DNA of 12,616 nucleotides, from NCBI GenBank assembly GCA_964392615.1, contig CAYMRB010000302.1, positions 1 to 12,616 of the forward strand, read 5' to 3'. Each line of letters opens with the position of its first letter. Within the stretch, counting starts at the first letter, position 1. Under the pieces are notes generated by a model. That model saw only the letters and a list, made by a program, of their open reading frames with translations, did no database searches and was not told where the DNA came from. The stretch is from CAYMRB01 sp964392615 (lineage in GTDB: Bacteria; Planctomycetota; UBA8108). A program made the translations under genes and the position numbers. This document shows, piece by piece, positions 5,034 to 12,533 of the stretch.

Positions 5034-6377
5034 TCAACCCGCGGCAGCCGCCTCCGGCGCCACCCCCTGCATCAGGATGCCGCACAGCCACGCGCCGTAC
5101 GTGCCGAGCGCGTACCCGAGCACGGCCAGCAGGACGCCGACCGATGCGAGCGATGGGTGGAACGCCGACGCGACGATCGGTGCCGACGCCGCGCCGCCGA
5201 CGTTCGCCTGGCTGCCGACCGCGAGGAAGAAGACCGGCGCGCGGATCAGCTTCGCGACGACGATCATCGTCACCGCGTGGAACGCCATCCAGATGCCGCC
5301 GACGAGGAACAGCCCCGGGTGCTTCGTCACCGCGAGCAGATCCATCTTCATGCCGATCGTCGCGATGAGGACGTAGAGCAGCACCGTTCCCATGCGCGAC
5401 GCGCCGACTCCTTCGAGCCGCCGCGCGGGTGTGAACGACAGGACGAGCCCGCCGGTCGTCGCGGCGACGACGAGCCAGAAGAATTCCTTCGTCAAGCTGA
5501 ACCGATCGAGGTTCCACTCGGCTGGTGCGTTCGTCCTGGCCCACGGGGCGACGAAGTCCGCGAGGGCGTGCGACGCCGCGGTTACGGCGAACCCGATCGC
5601 GAGGATCTTCATCGTATCGGCCGTCGTCGGCGTGCGGGCTATTCGCTTCCGGAACGTCTCGACCCGCTCGACCAGGTCGTCGATCGCGCGCGTGTCGGCG
5701 CGCAGCCAGCGATCGACGCGGACGGCGCGGCCCGCGAAGACGAGGAGGCACGCCATCCAGACGTTCGCGACGAGCACGTCGACGGCGATCATCGCCGAGA
5801 AGACCTTGTCGTCGACCTCGAAGACTTCCTTCATCGCAGCCTGGTTCGCGCCGCCGCCGATCCAGCTGCCCGCGACCGTCGTCATGCCGCGCCACACGGC
5901 TTCCGGTCCGTGTCCGCCGACGATGTCGGGGGCGAATGTCGAGACGATGAGGATCGCGAGCGGTCCGCCGAGCACGATGCCGACCGTGCCCGTGAGGAAC
6001 ATCGCCACCGCCTTCGGACCTAGACGCAGCACGCTCTTCAGGTCGATGCTCAGCGTCAACAGGACGAGGCTCGTCGGCAGCAGGAACCGCGACGCGACGT
6101 AGTAGAGCTGCGACTGCTCGGGATCGACGACGCCGAACGTGCCGAGGAGCGACGGCAGGAAGTAGCACAACAGCAGCGACGGCACGATCGAGTAGAAGCG
6201 CCGCCAGAACGGCATCGAGCTCGCCGCCGTCGCGAACACGAAGCCGAGGATCACGAAGAGGATGCCGAGGATCACCGCGTCGTTGGTGATAAGCGGCTCG
6301 ACCGAGTCCGCTGCCTTCGCGGTCGGCTCGGCCCAGCACAGGAAGGACTGGAAGGCTGCGTGGATCCCGGTGTTCAC
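5034..6377 (-). CDS. DUF819 family integral membrane protein (YjcL-like)
   Basis: This 447-residue polytopic membrane protein starts with GTG at 6377, with GGGGTA upstream. It matches the DUF819/YjcL family: ITNDAVILGILFVILGF (30-46), VPSLLLCYFLPSLLGTFGV (65-83), SRFLLPTSLVLLTLSIDLK (96-114) and a strongly conserved SWIGGGANQAAMKEVFEV (171-188). A second half carries IGMKMDLLAV (341-350), HAVTMIVVAKL (367-377) and a Gly/Ala-rich SQANVGGAASAPIVASAFHP (389-408). I count about 11 to 12 hydrophobic helices. The family resembles secondary transporters of the anion or amino-acid type in fold and repeat, but its substrate is unknown. The gene lies 12 nt downstream of the bacilliredoxin fusion and is probably co-transcribed. 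Its 3' end faces the TSP3/dockerin-like gene across 48 bp. Confidence 0.9.
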   Translation of the reverse strand: MNTGIHAAFQSFLCWAEPTAKAADSVEPLITNDAVILGILFVILGFVFATAASSMPFWRRFYSIVPSLLLCYFLPSLLGTFGVVDPEQSQLYYVASRFLLPTSLVLLTLSIDLKSVLRLGPKAVAMFLTGTVGIVLGGPLAILIVSTFAPDIVGGHGPEAVWRGMTTVAGSWIGGGANQAAMKEVFEVDDKVFSAMIAVDVLVANVWMACLLVFAGRAVRVDRWLRADTRAIDDLVERVETFRKRIARTPTTADTMKILAIGFAVTAASHALADFVAPWARTNAPAEWNLDRFSLTKEFFWLVVAATTGGLVLSFTPARRLEGVGASRMGTVLLYVLIATIGMKMDLLAVTKHPGLFLVGGIWMAFHAVTMIVVAKLIRAPVFFLAVGSQANVGGAASAPIVASAFHPSLASVGVLLAVLGYALGTYGAWLCGILMQGVAPEAAAAG

Positions 6378-6389
6378 GTCGCTACCCCG

Positions 6390-7334
6390 TTAGCCAAGAA
6401 ACGGCGGCACTTTCGAGCCGCACATCTTCTGAATGGATTCGAGTTGCTCGAACTCTTCGCGCGGGATCGACGGGCCCTGCCGCGAGCAGTGCTCGTCGAA
6501 GTAGCCCGCGAGGGTCGTCGCGATGTCTCCCGGCTCGCGCCCTTCGATATCGCCGCGCTGCATGGCGGCGACGACCGCGCCGTCTTTGAGAATCGCGATG
6601 AACGGCGACGACGGCGGCAACCCATCGAGGTGCTCCCGCGCGCGATCGACCGCGTCGCGCTCCATGCCCGCGAAGACGGTCGTCAGCTCGTCCGGGATCG
6701 TCGTGTTCTGAAGCGCCAGTGCCACGCCCGGCCGCGCACCGCCGGCCGCGCACCCGCAGACCGAGTTGATCACGAGGAGGGCCGTGCCCTGATTGCTGCC
6801 GAGTGTCGCGTCGACATCCTCGGGCGTCAGGAGCTCTCGCACACCGAGCCGCGTCAACTCCTCGCGCATCGGCTGGACGGCCGCGGGGTCGTACATCGGC
6901 GCGCCGCCCTGGCGAACTCGCGACTGCGCGATGTGCTGCTGGGCGATCTGGAGGTTGCGAGTGGTGGTCTCGAGCATGTCGCGGTGATCGCCCTCGCCGC
7001 ACTCGTCGATGCGCCGGCGGTAGATCGCCGCGGCGGCTTCGAAGTCGGCGGCGCCTTCCTCGACGCGTCCCGTGTTACAGAGCGAAATGCCGCGGTTGAG
7101 GCGCGCGAGAGCGAGCTTCGGCTCGAGCGCGTCCTGGCCATCGTCGACGACGAGCCGCGTGAAGAGCTCGACGGACCGGACCAGGTCGGCAAGCGCCTCG
7201 CCGAACCGGCCGAGGTTAGCGCGAACTCCACCGCGGCTCGCGAGACGGCTGGCGAGCGCGTCGGCCTTCTCGATGTCCCAACCGCTCGCGAGCGCGGCGG
7301 TCAGGGCCTCGATCTCTTTCTGGTTCTCTCTCAT
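6390..7334 (-). CDS. TPR-like region fused to a bacilliredoxin (BrxA/BrxB, YphP/YqiW family)
   Basis: The 314-residue protein starts at ATG 7334. Residues 1-145 are helical and repeat-like (for example LGRFGEALADLVRSVELFTR 41-60, ARLNRGISLCNTGR 77-90, VEEGAADFEAAAAIYRRR 91-108), typical of tetratricopeptide repeats. Residues 147-283 are a complete bacilliredoxin domain: MYDPAAVQPMREELTRLG, VINSVCGCAAGGARPG with the CGC active site (193-195), LTTVFAGMERDAVDRAREHL and LPPSSPFIAILKDG. A 30-residue C-terminal extension adds Cys305. Bacilliredoxins remove bacillithiol from oxidised protein thiols or act as small disulfide reductases. Usual members are about 140 residues, so the N-terminal half is an addition. 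A stand-alone start at Met147 (ATG 6896) is possible, but the frame is open throughout and the site before it is poor. Confidence 0.87.
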   Translation of the reverse strand: MRENQKEIEALTAALASGWDIEKADALASRLASRGGVRANLGRFGEALADLVRSVELFTRLVVDDGQDALEPKLALARLNRGISLCNTGRVEEGAADFEAAAAIYRRRIDECGEGDHRDMLETTTRNLQIAQQHIAQSRVRQGGAPMYDPAAVQPMREELTRLGVRELLTPEDVDATLGSNQGTALLVINSVCGCAAGGARPGVALALQNTTIPDELTTVFAGMERDAVDRAREHLDGLPPSSPFIAILKDGAVVAAMQRGDIEGREPGDIATTLAGYFDEHCSRQGPSIPREEFEQLESIQKMCGSKVPPFLG

Positions 7335-7404
7335 CGGACCGTGTTCTGCAGTGTTGGCGGATTTCGAGCCAGCAGCAGCGGACAACCGCGCTGGGCAACT
7401 CAAA

Positions 7405-7433
7405 TTCCTACACTTTAGTAGGCATTCTGTCCA
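7405..7433 (-). promoter_or_regulatory. Candidate promoter with an operator-like inverted repeat for the bacilliredoxin operon
   Basis: On the reverse strand TGGACA (7433-7428, five of six -35 matches) is followed after 17 bp by a weak TAGGAA (-10, 7410-7405). Between them, reaching into the -10, is the inverted repeat CCTAC-N6-GTAGG (7407-7422), the classic place for a repressor site. Spacing differs by 2 bp from BlaI/MecI-type CTAC-N4-GTAG operators, so no regulator is named. The 64-nt leader to ATG 7334 is reasonable. Confidence 0.35.
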
Positions 7434-7538
7434 GCGCGAATCCGGAATCGTCGTGCGTCCCGCCGGCGCCGCCCCTATCCTCGAACCCCCGGACCGGCCG
7501 GGCCCGCCCTCCTGCAATCCCAGTCCACGGTGTCGCGC

Positions 7539-9068
7539 ATGCTTCCCTACATTCTGGTCTCGTCCCTCGTCCTTTGCGCTCCGATCGAGCCCGCTCCGGA
7601 GTCCTACCGCGCCGGCTTCGAGTCCATCGGCGAGCCGGAATTGCGCTCGTGGCTCGAGTTCCTCGCGTCGCCGGAGCTCGGTGGCCGCGGGACCGGCACG
7701 CCCGGCTACGACGTCGCGTCGCGCTACGTCGCCTCCGTCCTCGCCGGCCTCGGCGTCGAGCCGGGCGGGGTCGACGGCACGTACTTCCAGCCGTTCGCGC
7801 TCGTGCGACGCGAGCGGCCGCGGGATGAGGCATGGGTCCGCGTCCGTGCAGCCGACGACATGACCGCCGAGCCCCGCGGCATCCGCCTGCGCGGGAACTT
7901 CGACGTCGATGCGCCGGGGACGATCGCGTGGCGGGGCCCGCTCGTCTTCGTCGGCCATGGTGACGGCGCGGCGCGCGACGGCCGTGACACGTTCCACGCC
8001 GTGTCGCGGGAGGACGGCATCGCGCTCATCCTGCCTCGTCCCGGTGACGACGACCCGACACGGGGTGCCCGCAATGCGGGAGTGCGCCGGCTGCTGATCG
8101 TGTCGGATCGCCGCGCGCGCCGACCGCGGGGGCTGCGCTTCCGGACGCTGCCTGGGTATCGCATTCCGGCGCCGCAGGCCGATCCGGACGGCGTCGAGAT
8201 CGTCTGGATCGCCCCGTCGATCGCCGATCAGCTCCTCGAGTCGAACGGCACCGACGTCGACGCGCTGCTGAAGGCGTCGAAGGCAGGCGACGATCCCGCA
8301 CCGTTCGCGCTGGAGGACGTCGTCGTCGAGGTCGCGGTCCCGTTCACGCGCACCGAGCAGCGCAGTCGCAATGTCGTCGGTATCGTTCGCGGCTCCGATC
8401 CGAAGCTGGCAGCGGAGGCGATCGTCGTCGGCGCGCACCTCGATCATGTCGGCACGCGCGGCGATCAGATCTTCTTCGGCGCGGACGACAACGCTTCGGG
8501 CAGCGTGGCCGTCCTCGGCGTCGCGAAGGCGCTGATGACCAACGGGCGTCGCCCGCGGCGCACGACGATCCTGATGTGGTTCGGCGCGGAGGAGGTCGGG
8601 CTCCACGGCTCGCGCTGCTGGACCGATCAGCCCCTGTGGCCCCTCGATCGCACCGTCGCGATGCTCAACATGGACATGATCGGGCGCAACGAGGAGAGGC
8701 CGGATCGCGACAACCGTCCGGGCGAAAAGGCCGCGGACAACCAGCTGTCGCTCCACGTCGTCGGAACGCAGCGGCTCAGCGCCGAGCTCGATCCGTGGGT
8801 CCACCGCGTCAATCGCGCCACCGGCCTCGAGTTCGAGTACGACCAAGAAGGCGTCTGGCGCCGCAGCGACCAGTACCACTTCGCGGCCAAGGGCATTCCG
8901 GTCGCGTTCTTCTTCGCTGGCTTCCATCCGGACTACCACAAGACGACCGACACGCCGGACCGCATCAACTGGGACAAGGTCACGCGGACGACGCGCCTCG
9001 CGTACGGGTTGACGTTCGAGATCGGGGATCGCCCGGCCCGGCTGGCGATCGATCGACGGCGTCTCTGA
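7539..9068 (+). CDS. Secreted M28 family zinc metallopeptidase (aminopeptidase-like)
   Basis: The protein has 509 residues from ATG 7539; a GTG three codons upstream (7530) is an alternative. The N-terminus MLPYILVSSLVLCAPIEPAP is a short signal peptide; its Cys is not in a good lipobox. LASPELGGRGTGTPGYDVAS (42-61) is the usual M28 lead-in. Residues about 95-280 look like a PA-type insertion. The catalytic domain has all expected ligands: H300 and D302 in VGAHLDHVG, the Asp pair in GADDNASGS (316-317), E351-E352 in FGAEEVGLHGS, D379 in NMDMIGRN and H467 in DYHKTTDTPD. The enzyme should remove N-terminal residues from peptides outside the cytoplasm with two zinc ions. It is divergent from the bacilliredoxin gene, and no partner is evident. 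Confidence 0.93.
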   Translation: MLPYILVSSLVLCAPIEPAPESYRAGFESIGEPELRSWLEFLASPELGGRGTGTPGYDVASRYVASVLAGLGVEPGGVDGTYFQPFALVRRERPRDEAWVRVRAADDMTAEPRGIRLRGNFDVDAPGTIAWRGPLVFVGHGDGAARDGRDTFHAVSREDGIALILPRPGDDDPTRGARNAGVRRLLIVSDRRARRPRGLRFRTLPGYRIPAPQADPDGVEIVWIAPSIADQLLESNGTDVDALLKASKAGDDPAPFALEDVVVEVAVPFTRTEQRSRNVVGIVRGSDPKLAAEAIVVGAHLDHVGTRGDQIFFGADDNASGSVAVLGVAKALMTNGRRPRRTTILMWFGAEEVGLHGSRCWTDQPLWPLDRTVAMLNMDMIGRNEERPDRDNRPGEKAADNQLSLHVVGTQRLSAELDPWVHRVNRATGLEFEYDQEGVWRRSDQYHFAAKGIPVAFFFAGFHPDYHKTTDTPDRINWDKVTRTTRLAYGLTFEIGDRPARLAIDRRRL

Positions 9069-9110
9069 GCTCGAGTCTCGCCGGATTCAGCGCCTTCCTC
9101 GCCCTCTTGA

Positions 9111-9124
9111 GCGACCGAGGTCGC
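9111..9124. promoter_or_regulatory. Perfect inverted repeat GCGACC-GA-GGTCGC upstream of sodA
   Basis: Two 6-bp arms flank a 2-bp centre, about 130 bp before the sodA start and 40 bp after the peptidase stop. There is no T-run, so it is not a terminator. The short centre suits a DNA-binding dimer better than an RNA hairpin, but chance is not excluded. Confidence 0.25.
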
Positions 9125-9151
9125 CTGTTGGCACTCCGTTCGCCGCATTTC

Positions 9152-9180
9152 TGGATGCGGTGCGGGGCCGGCGATAGAAT
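9152..9180 (+). promoter_or_regulatory. Possible promoter of sodA
   Basis: TAGAAT at 9175-9180 matches the -10 consensus in five of six positions, in an otherwise G+C-rich stretch. The -35 at the right distance (TGGATG, 9152-9157) is poor. Transcription would start near 9187, giving a leader of about 70 nt before ATG 9258. An activator or an alternative sigma factor may compensate. Confidence 0.3.
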
Positions 9181-9257
9181 CCTGGGCCTCGATCCCCACC
9201 CGGGGACAACCGACTGTCGTGCTTTTCAGATCGGCCCGATCCCTCAGGAGACCTTCG

Positions 9258-9860
9258 ATGGCCCACGAACTTCCGGCCCTGCCGTACGCGCACGATGCGC
9301 TCGAGCCGCACATCGACGCGAGGACGATGGAAATCCATCACGGCAAGCACCACCAGGCCTACATCAACAATCTGAACAACGCGATCGCGGGCAACGCCGA
9401 GCTCGAGGCGAAATCCATCGAGGAGCTCGTCGCTGATCTGGACGCGGTGCCGGAAGCTATCCGCGGCGCCGTGCGCAACAACGGCGGCGGTCACGCGAAC
9501 CACAGCTTCTTCTGGACCGTCATGGGACCGGGCAAGGGCGGCGCTCCGACCGGCGAGCTCGCCGCGGCGATCGACGCGGCGTTCGGCAGCTTCGATACGT
9601 TCCAGGCCGAATTCGCCAAGGCCGCTGCGACGCGCTTCGGGTCCGGCTGGGCCTGGCTCGTGGTCGACGGTGGCAAGCTCGCCGTGACGAGCACGCCGAA
9701 TCAGGACACGCCGCTGTCCGAAGGCAAGAAGCCGATCCTCGGCCTCGACGTGTGGGAGCACGCGTACTACCTGAACTACCGGAACCGCCGACCGGACTAT
9801 GTCGCGGCGTTCTGGAACGTCGTCAATTGGGACCGCGTGGCCGAGCTCTACGCGTCGTAA
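9258..9860 (+). CDS. sodA: Superoxide dismutase, Mn-type
   Basis: This 200-residue cytoplasmic enzyme converts superoxide to hydrogen peroxide and oxygen. CAGGAG lies 7 nt before ATG 9258. The metal ligands are H27 (MEIHHGKHH), H82 (GGGHANHSFFW), D164 and H168 (LDVWEHAYY); Y35 is the gateway Tyr. Gly78 before HANH and Gln149 in NQDTPL are the Mn-type signature rather than the Fe-type arrangement with Gln in the other position, so manganese is the likely metal; cambialistic use is possible. There is no export signal. The last 13 bp overlap the 3' end of the convergent ThrRS-like gene, so no terminator separates them. Length and sequence are normal for the family. Confidence 0.96.
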   Translation: MAHELPALPYAHDALEPHIDARTMEIHHGKHHQAYINNLNNAIAGNAELEAKSIEELVADLDAVPEAIRGAVRNNGGGHANHSFFWTVMGPGKGGAPTGELAAAIDAAFGSFDTFQAEFAKAAATRFGSGWAWLVVDGGKLAVTSTPNQDTPLSEGKKPILGLDVWEHAYYLNYRNRRPDYVAAFWNVVNWDRVAELYAS

Positions 9861-11224
9861 GACGGTAGTTGCGCGACCTCGCGCACCTGCTCGACGGCGG
9901 CGTCGACCGACATCCCCACCGCGACGCGCGGCTCTCGCCGCGTTCGCAGGTCGACGCCGCCGCCCTCCGCCTCGCGATCGCCGAGGACCGCAAAAAAGGG
10001 CACGCGGTCGTCGACCGCCTGGCGCACCTTGTTTTCCCAGCTCTCCTCGCGCCGGTCGATCGCGGTGCGCAGCCCTGCAGCCGCAAACGCCTCGCCGGCG
10101 TCATGCGCGACGCGCTGTGCGGCCGGCGTGATCGGGACGATTTTCACCTGCACCGGCGCGAGCCACGCCGGCAGGCCGTTCATCGAGCGTTCGAGGAGCG
10201 CGGCGAGCAGTCCCTCGACGCTCCCCGTTAACGTCGACTCGACCCGCGCGAGCGGCGCCTCGGAGCCGTCGCGGCGGACGTGGACGAGCGGCGCACCCGA
10301 CGTCGTGTCGTCACCGACACGCGTGCGGAGCACCGCCGCGAGATGCTCGACGAAGCCGAAGCGATTGGTGATCGCGAGTAGCGCGCACGGCGGATCGTTG
10401 CCGCGTCGCACGTCGACCTCGAGACCGAGCGCGCGGTAAAGGGCCGTGGCGCGCGTCGCGATCTCGTCGACCTCCCGAGCGGCGGCTTCCGGCGGGACGA
10501 GCGACAGCGCGCCGTCTCGCGTCTGCGAGCGGGCGCGGCGCAAGTCGAGCTCGGGGGCGATCCAGCAGTCCGTCGACGGAGACCTCACCTCGGCCGCGGC
10601 GTCTTCGAACCAGAAGTAGCGTCCCGGCAGGTCGCGCGCGCCACGGCGCTTCGTCGTCCACACGCGTCGGGCCGGGGGGGCGCCGCCGCGGACTTCTTCG
10701 GCGTTCGCGCCGCGCCAAAACGTCCGCACGACGCCCTCGAGCACGCGCAGCGCGGTCACGCCTGCCGGCAGCCACAGCAGCTCGCCGTCCGCCGTATTCC
10801 GCTCGGTGCGCAGCAGGTCGAACGATTGCGCGACCGTGAGCGCGTCGCACTCCGCCGCGCGATCGTGGAGCGCGCGGTCGAGGCGCAGCTGGCGCTCCGA
10901 CGGCCACGCGATGCCCTCGATATGCTGCCGTCCGGCCGCGTTCGGTGGCGTGAGGCGGATGAGCGCCGCGTGTGCTTCGGCGCCGGCGAGGCGCGCGACG
11001 ACGCGCGCCTCGAGTCGGTCGAGCCCGGTGCGATCGATCGGCGTCGCCAGTCGCATCGCGCATGCGAAGCCGGGGAACGGCGTTCCCGCGCGGATCGTGA
11101 AGTCGATGCAGTCGGTCTCGCCGTAGAGCTCGACGATCGCTGCGTGCAGGCTCGCCGCAGCCTCGATCAGGACCCGTTCGTGCTTCTCTCTGGCTATCTC
11201 GAGCGCTGGCGGGCGCGTCGGCAT
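9848..11224 (-). CDS. Threonyl-tRNA synthetase-like protein with degenerate catalytic and editing sites
   Basis: The 458-residue product is visibly related to ThrRS. The C-terminal anticodon-binding domain is well kept: LPAWLAPVQVKIVPIT (351-366), AAAGLRTAIDRREESWENKV (381-400), VPFFAVLGDREAEGG (408-422), TRREPRVAVGMSVD (428-441). Upstream, ESTLTGSVEGLL (329-340) lines up with ThrRS motif 3 (HRAILGSMERFI in E. coli), with the zinc His (H511) replaced by Glu329 and the motif-3 Arg (R520) by Gly338. HIEGIAWPSERQL (101-113) and the helix after it match the GTAW linker, and SLHAAIVELYG (25-35) the editing domain, with the editing His residues replaced. No motif 2 or MNCPGH segment is found. Authentic ThrRS is about 640 residues, so roughly 180 are missing, mostly catalytic core. 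A tRNA-binding or regulatory role is plausible, not shown. Confidence 0.8.
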   Translation of the reverse strand: MPTRPPALEIAREKHERVLIEAAASLHAAIVELYGETDCIDFTIRAGTPFPGFACAMRLATPIDRTGLDRLEARVVARLAGAEAHAALIRLTPPNAAGRQHIEGIAWPSERQLRLDRALHDRAAECDALTVAQSFDLLRTERNTADGELLWLPAGVTALRVLEGVVRTFWRGANAEEVRGGAPPARRVWTTKRRGARDLPGRYFWFEDAAAEVRSPSTDCWIAPELDLRRARSQTRDGALSLVPPEAAAREVDEIATRATALYRALGLEVDVRRGNDPPCALLAITNRFGFVEHLAAVLRTRVGDDTTSGAPLVHVRRDGSEAPLARVESTLTGSVEGLLAALLERSMNGLPAWLAPVQVKIVPITPAAQRVAHDAGEAFAAAGLRTAIDRREESWENKVRQAVDDRVPFFAVLGDREAEGGGVDLRTRREPRVAVGMSVDAAVEQVREVAQLPSYDA

Positions 11225-11273
11225 CGGCGGATTTCCCAGTGCCGCATTTACCGGCGCGCGGCGCCGGCTCGAC

Positions 11274-12533
11274 TCACGCCTCGCAGCCGAGCAGGCCGGG
11301 CGTCAGGTCGTCAGCGCCTTCCGCCGGGAACGGAGGAGCCGGCGGCGACCCGCCGGTGAACAGGTAGTTGAACGTGAAGATCGCGTCGCCGATGTCGAGA
11401 CGATTGTCGTCGTTCGCGTCGGCGGAGACCTCGCAGGTGATCAGCATACCGCCGAACAGGTACTGCAGAGTCGCGATTCCGTCGGAGATGTCGACGAAGC
11501 TGTCACGGTTCGAGTCGCCGCGAACGAAGAGAAACGGCCCTTCGCAAGCGTCGCCGATGCCGTCCCCGTTCGTGTCGATCTGGTCCGGATTCGGCACGAG
11601 TCGGCAATTGTCCTCGCCGTCGGGGACACCGTCTTCGTCGATGTCCGGCGGCGGATTCGTCGGGTCGCAGGCGTCGCCGAGGCCGTCGCCGTCGCGGTCG
11701 ATCTGGCGCGGGTTCGGAGTCTCCGGGCAGTTGTCCTCTTCGTCGATGATCCCGTCCTCGTCGGTATCGACGGGGTCGTTGTCATCGCAGGCGTCGCCGA
11801 GGCCGTCGCCGTCCTCGTCGCTCTGGATGAAGTTCGACACGGTCGGGCAGTTGTCGACGTCGTCCGGAATCGTGTCGTTGTCGTCGTCTTGATCGCAGGC
11901 GTCGCCGAGTCGGTCGTTCTCGTTGTTCGCCTGATCCGGATTGGCGATGAGCACGCAGTTGTCGACGTCGTCGTTGACGCCGTCGTTGTCGTCATCGTCA
12001 TCGCAGGCGTTGCCGATCCCGTCGCGGTCCCGGTCCGCCTGGTCCGGATTCGCGACAGCGACGCAGTTGTCCTCCTCGTTGAGGAGGCCGTCTCCGTCGA
12101 CGTCTGCCAGCGGATCGCAGTGGTCGCCCGTGCCGTCTCCGTTGATGTCCTCCTGCAGCGGGTTCGGGAACTCCGGGCAGTTGTCGCAGACATCGCCGAC
12201 GCTGTCAGCGTCGCCGTCCCGTTGGCTCGCGTTCGCGTCCTGGGAGCAGTTGTCGCAGACGTCGCCGATGTCATCGCCGTCGACGTCCGACTGATTCGAG
12301 TTCTGGTCGCCGGGGCAATTGTCGAGGTGATCGAATACGCCGTCGTTGTCCGAGTCCATGAGCTCGACGTCACAGGCATCACCGATGCCGTTGTCGTCGG
12401 AGTCGCGCTGATCCGGATTGAAATCGAACGGGCAATTGTCGGCTGCGTCAGGGACGTCGTCGTCATCGTCGTCGTCGTCGCAGGCGTCGCCGATGAGATC
12501 GTTGTCGTTGTCGAGCTGATCGGTGTTCGGCAC
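11274..12533 (-). CDS. TSP3-repeat protein with C-terminal dockerin-like domain (3' part, downstream of an in-frame TGA)
   Basis: This frame encodes nine complete TSP3-type calcium-binding repeats in the form DNCP...NPDQ.D.DGDGIGDACD after a tenth cut by the stop codon just upstream, for about 330 residues. A dockerin-like domain follows (FVRGDSNRDSFVDISDG and DANDDNRLDIGDAIF, each a calcium loop, with YLFGG/YLFTGG helix ends) and a short tail ending GLLGCEA. The GTG at 12533 is only the first possible start after TGA 12542-12540; it is an internal Val codon of the repeat (FVPNTDQ) and has no ribosome binding site or signal peptide. I therefore read this as the 3' portion of a much larger secreted protein whose gene extends right of the window. 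If the TGA is real, this part is either untranslated or reached by readthrough. Confidence 0.75.
   Translation of the reverse strand: MPNTDQLDNDNDLIGDACDDDDDDDDVPDAADNCPFDFNPDQRDSDDNGIGDACDVELMDSDNDGVFDHLDNCPGDQNSNQSDVDGDDIGDVCDNCSQDANASQRDGDADSVGDVCDNCPEFPNPLQEDINGDGTGDHCDPLADVDGDGLLNEEDNCVAVANPDQADRDRDGIGNACDDDDDNDGVNDDVDNCVLIANPDQANNENDRLGDACDQDDDNDTIPDDVDNCPTVSNFIQSDEDGDGLGDACDDNDPVDTDEDGIIDEEDNCPETPNPRQIDRDGDGLGDACDPTNPPPDIDEDGVPDGEDNCRLVPNPDQIDTNGDGIGDACEGPFLFVRGDSNRDSFVDISDGIATLQYLFGGMLITCEVSADANDDNRLDIGDAIFTFNYLFTGGSPPAPPFPAEGADDLTPGLLGCEA

Noticed and set aside
4849..6339. Reverse-strand frame of 496 codons overlapping the DUF819 gene
   Set aside because: It is a shifted reading of the DUF819 gene; its product is almost entirely Arg, Gly, Asp and Pro, unlike the clear membrane protein in the other frame.
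6360..7418. Plus-strand open frame of 352 codons
   Set aside because: It is the complement of the TPR-bacilliredoxin gene, with no domain and an Arg/Ala-rich composition.
7335..8939. N-terminal extension of the bacilliredoxin frame up to 849 residues
   Set aside because: The reverse frame stays open opposite the M28 peptidase, but the product there is low-complexity antisense. The TPR-like sequence begins at ATG 7334.
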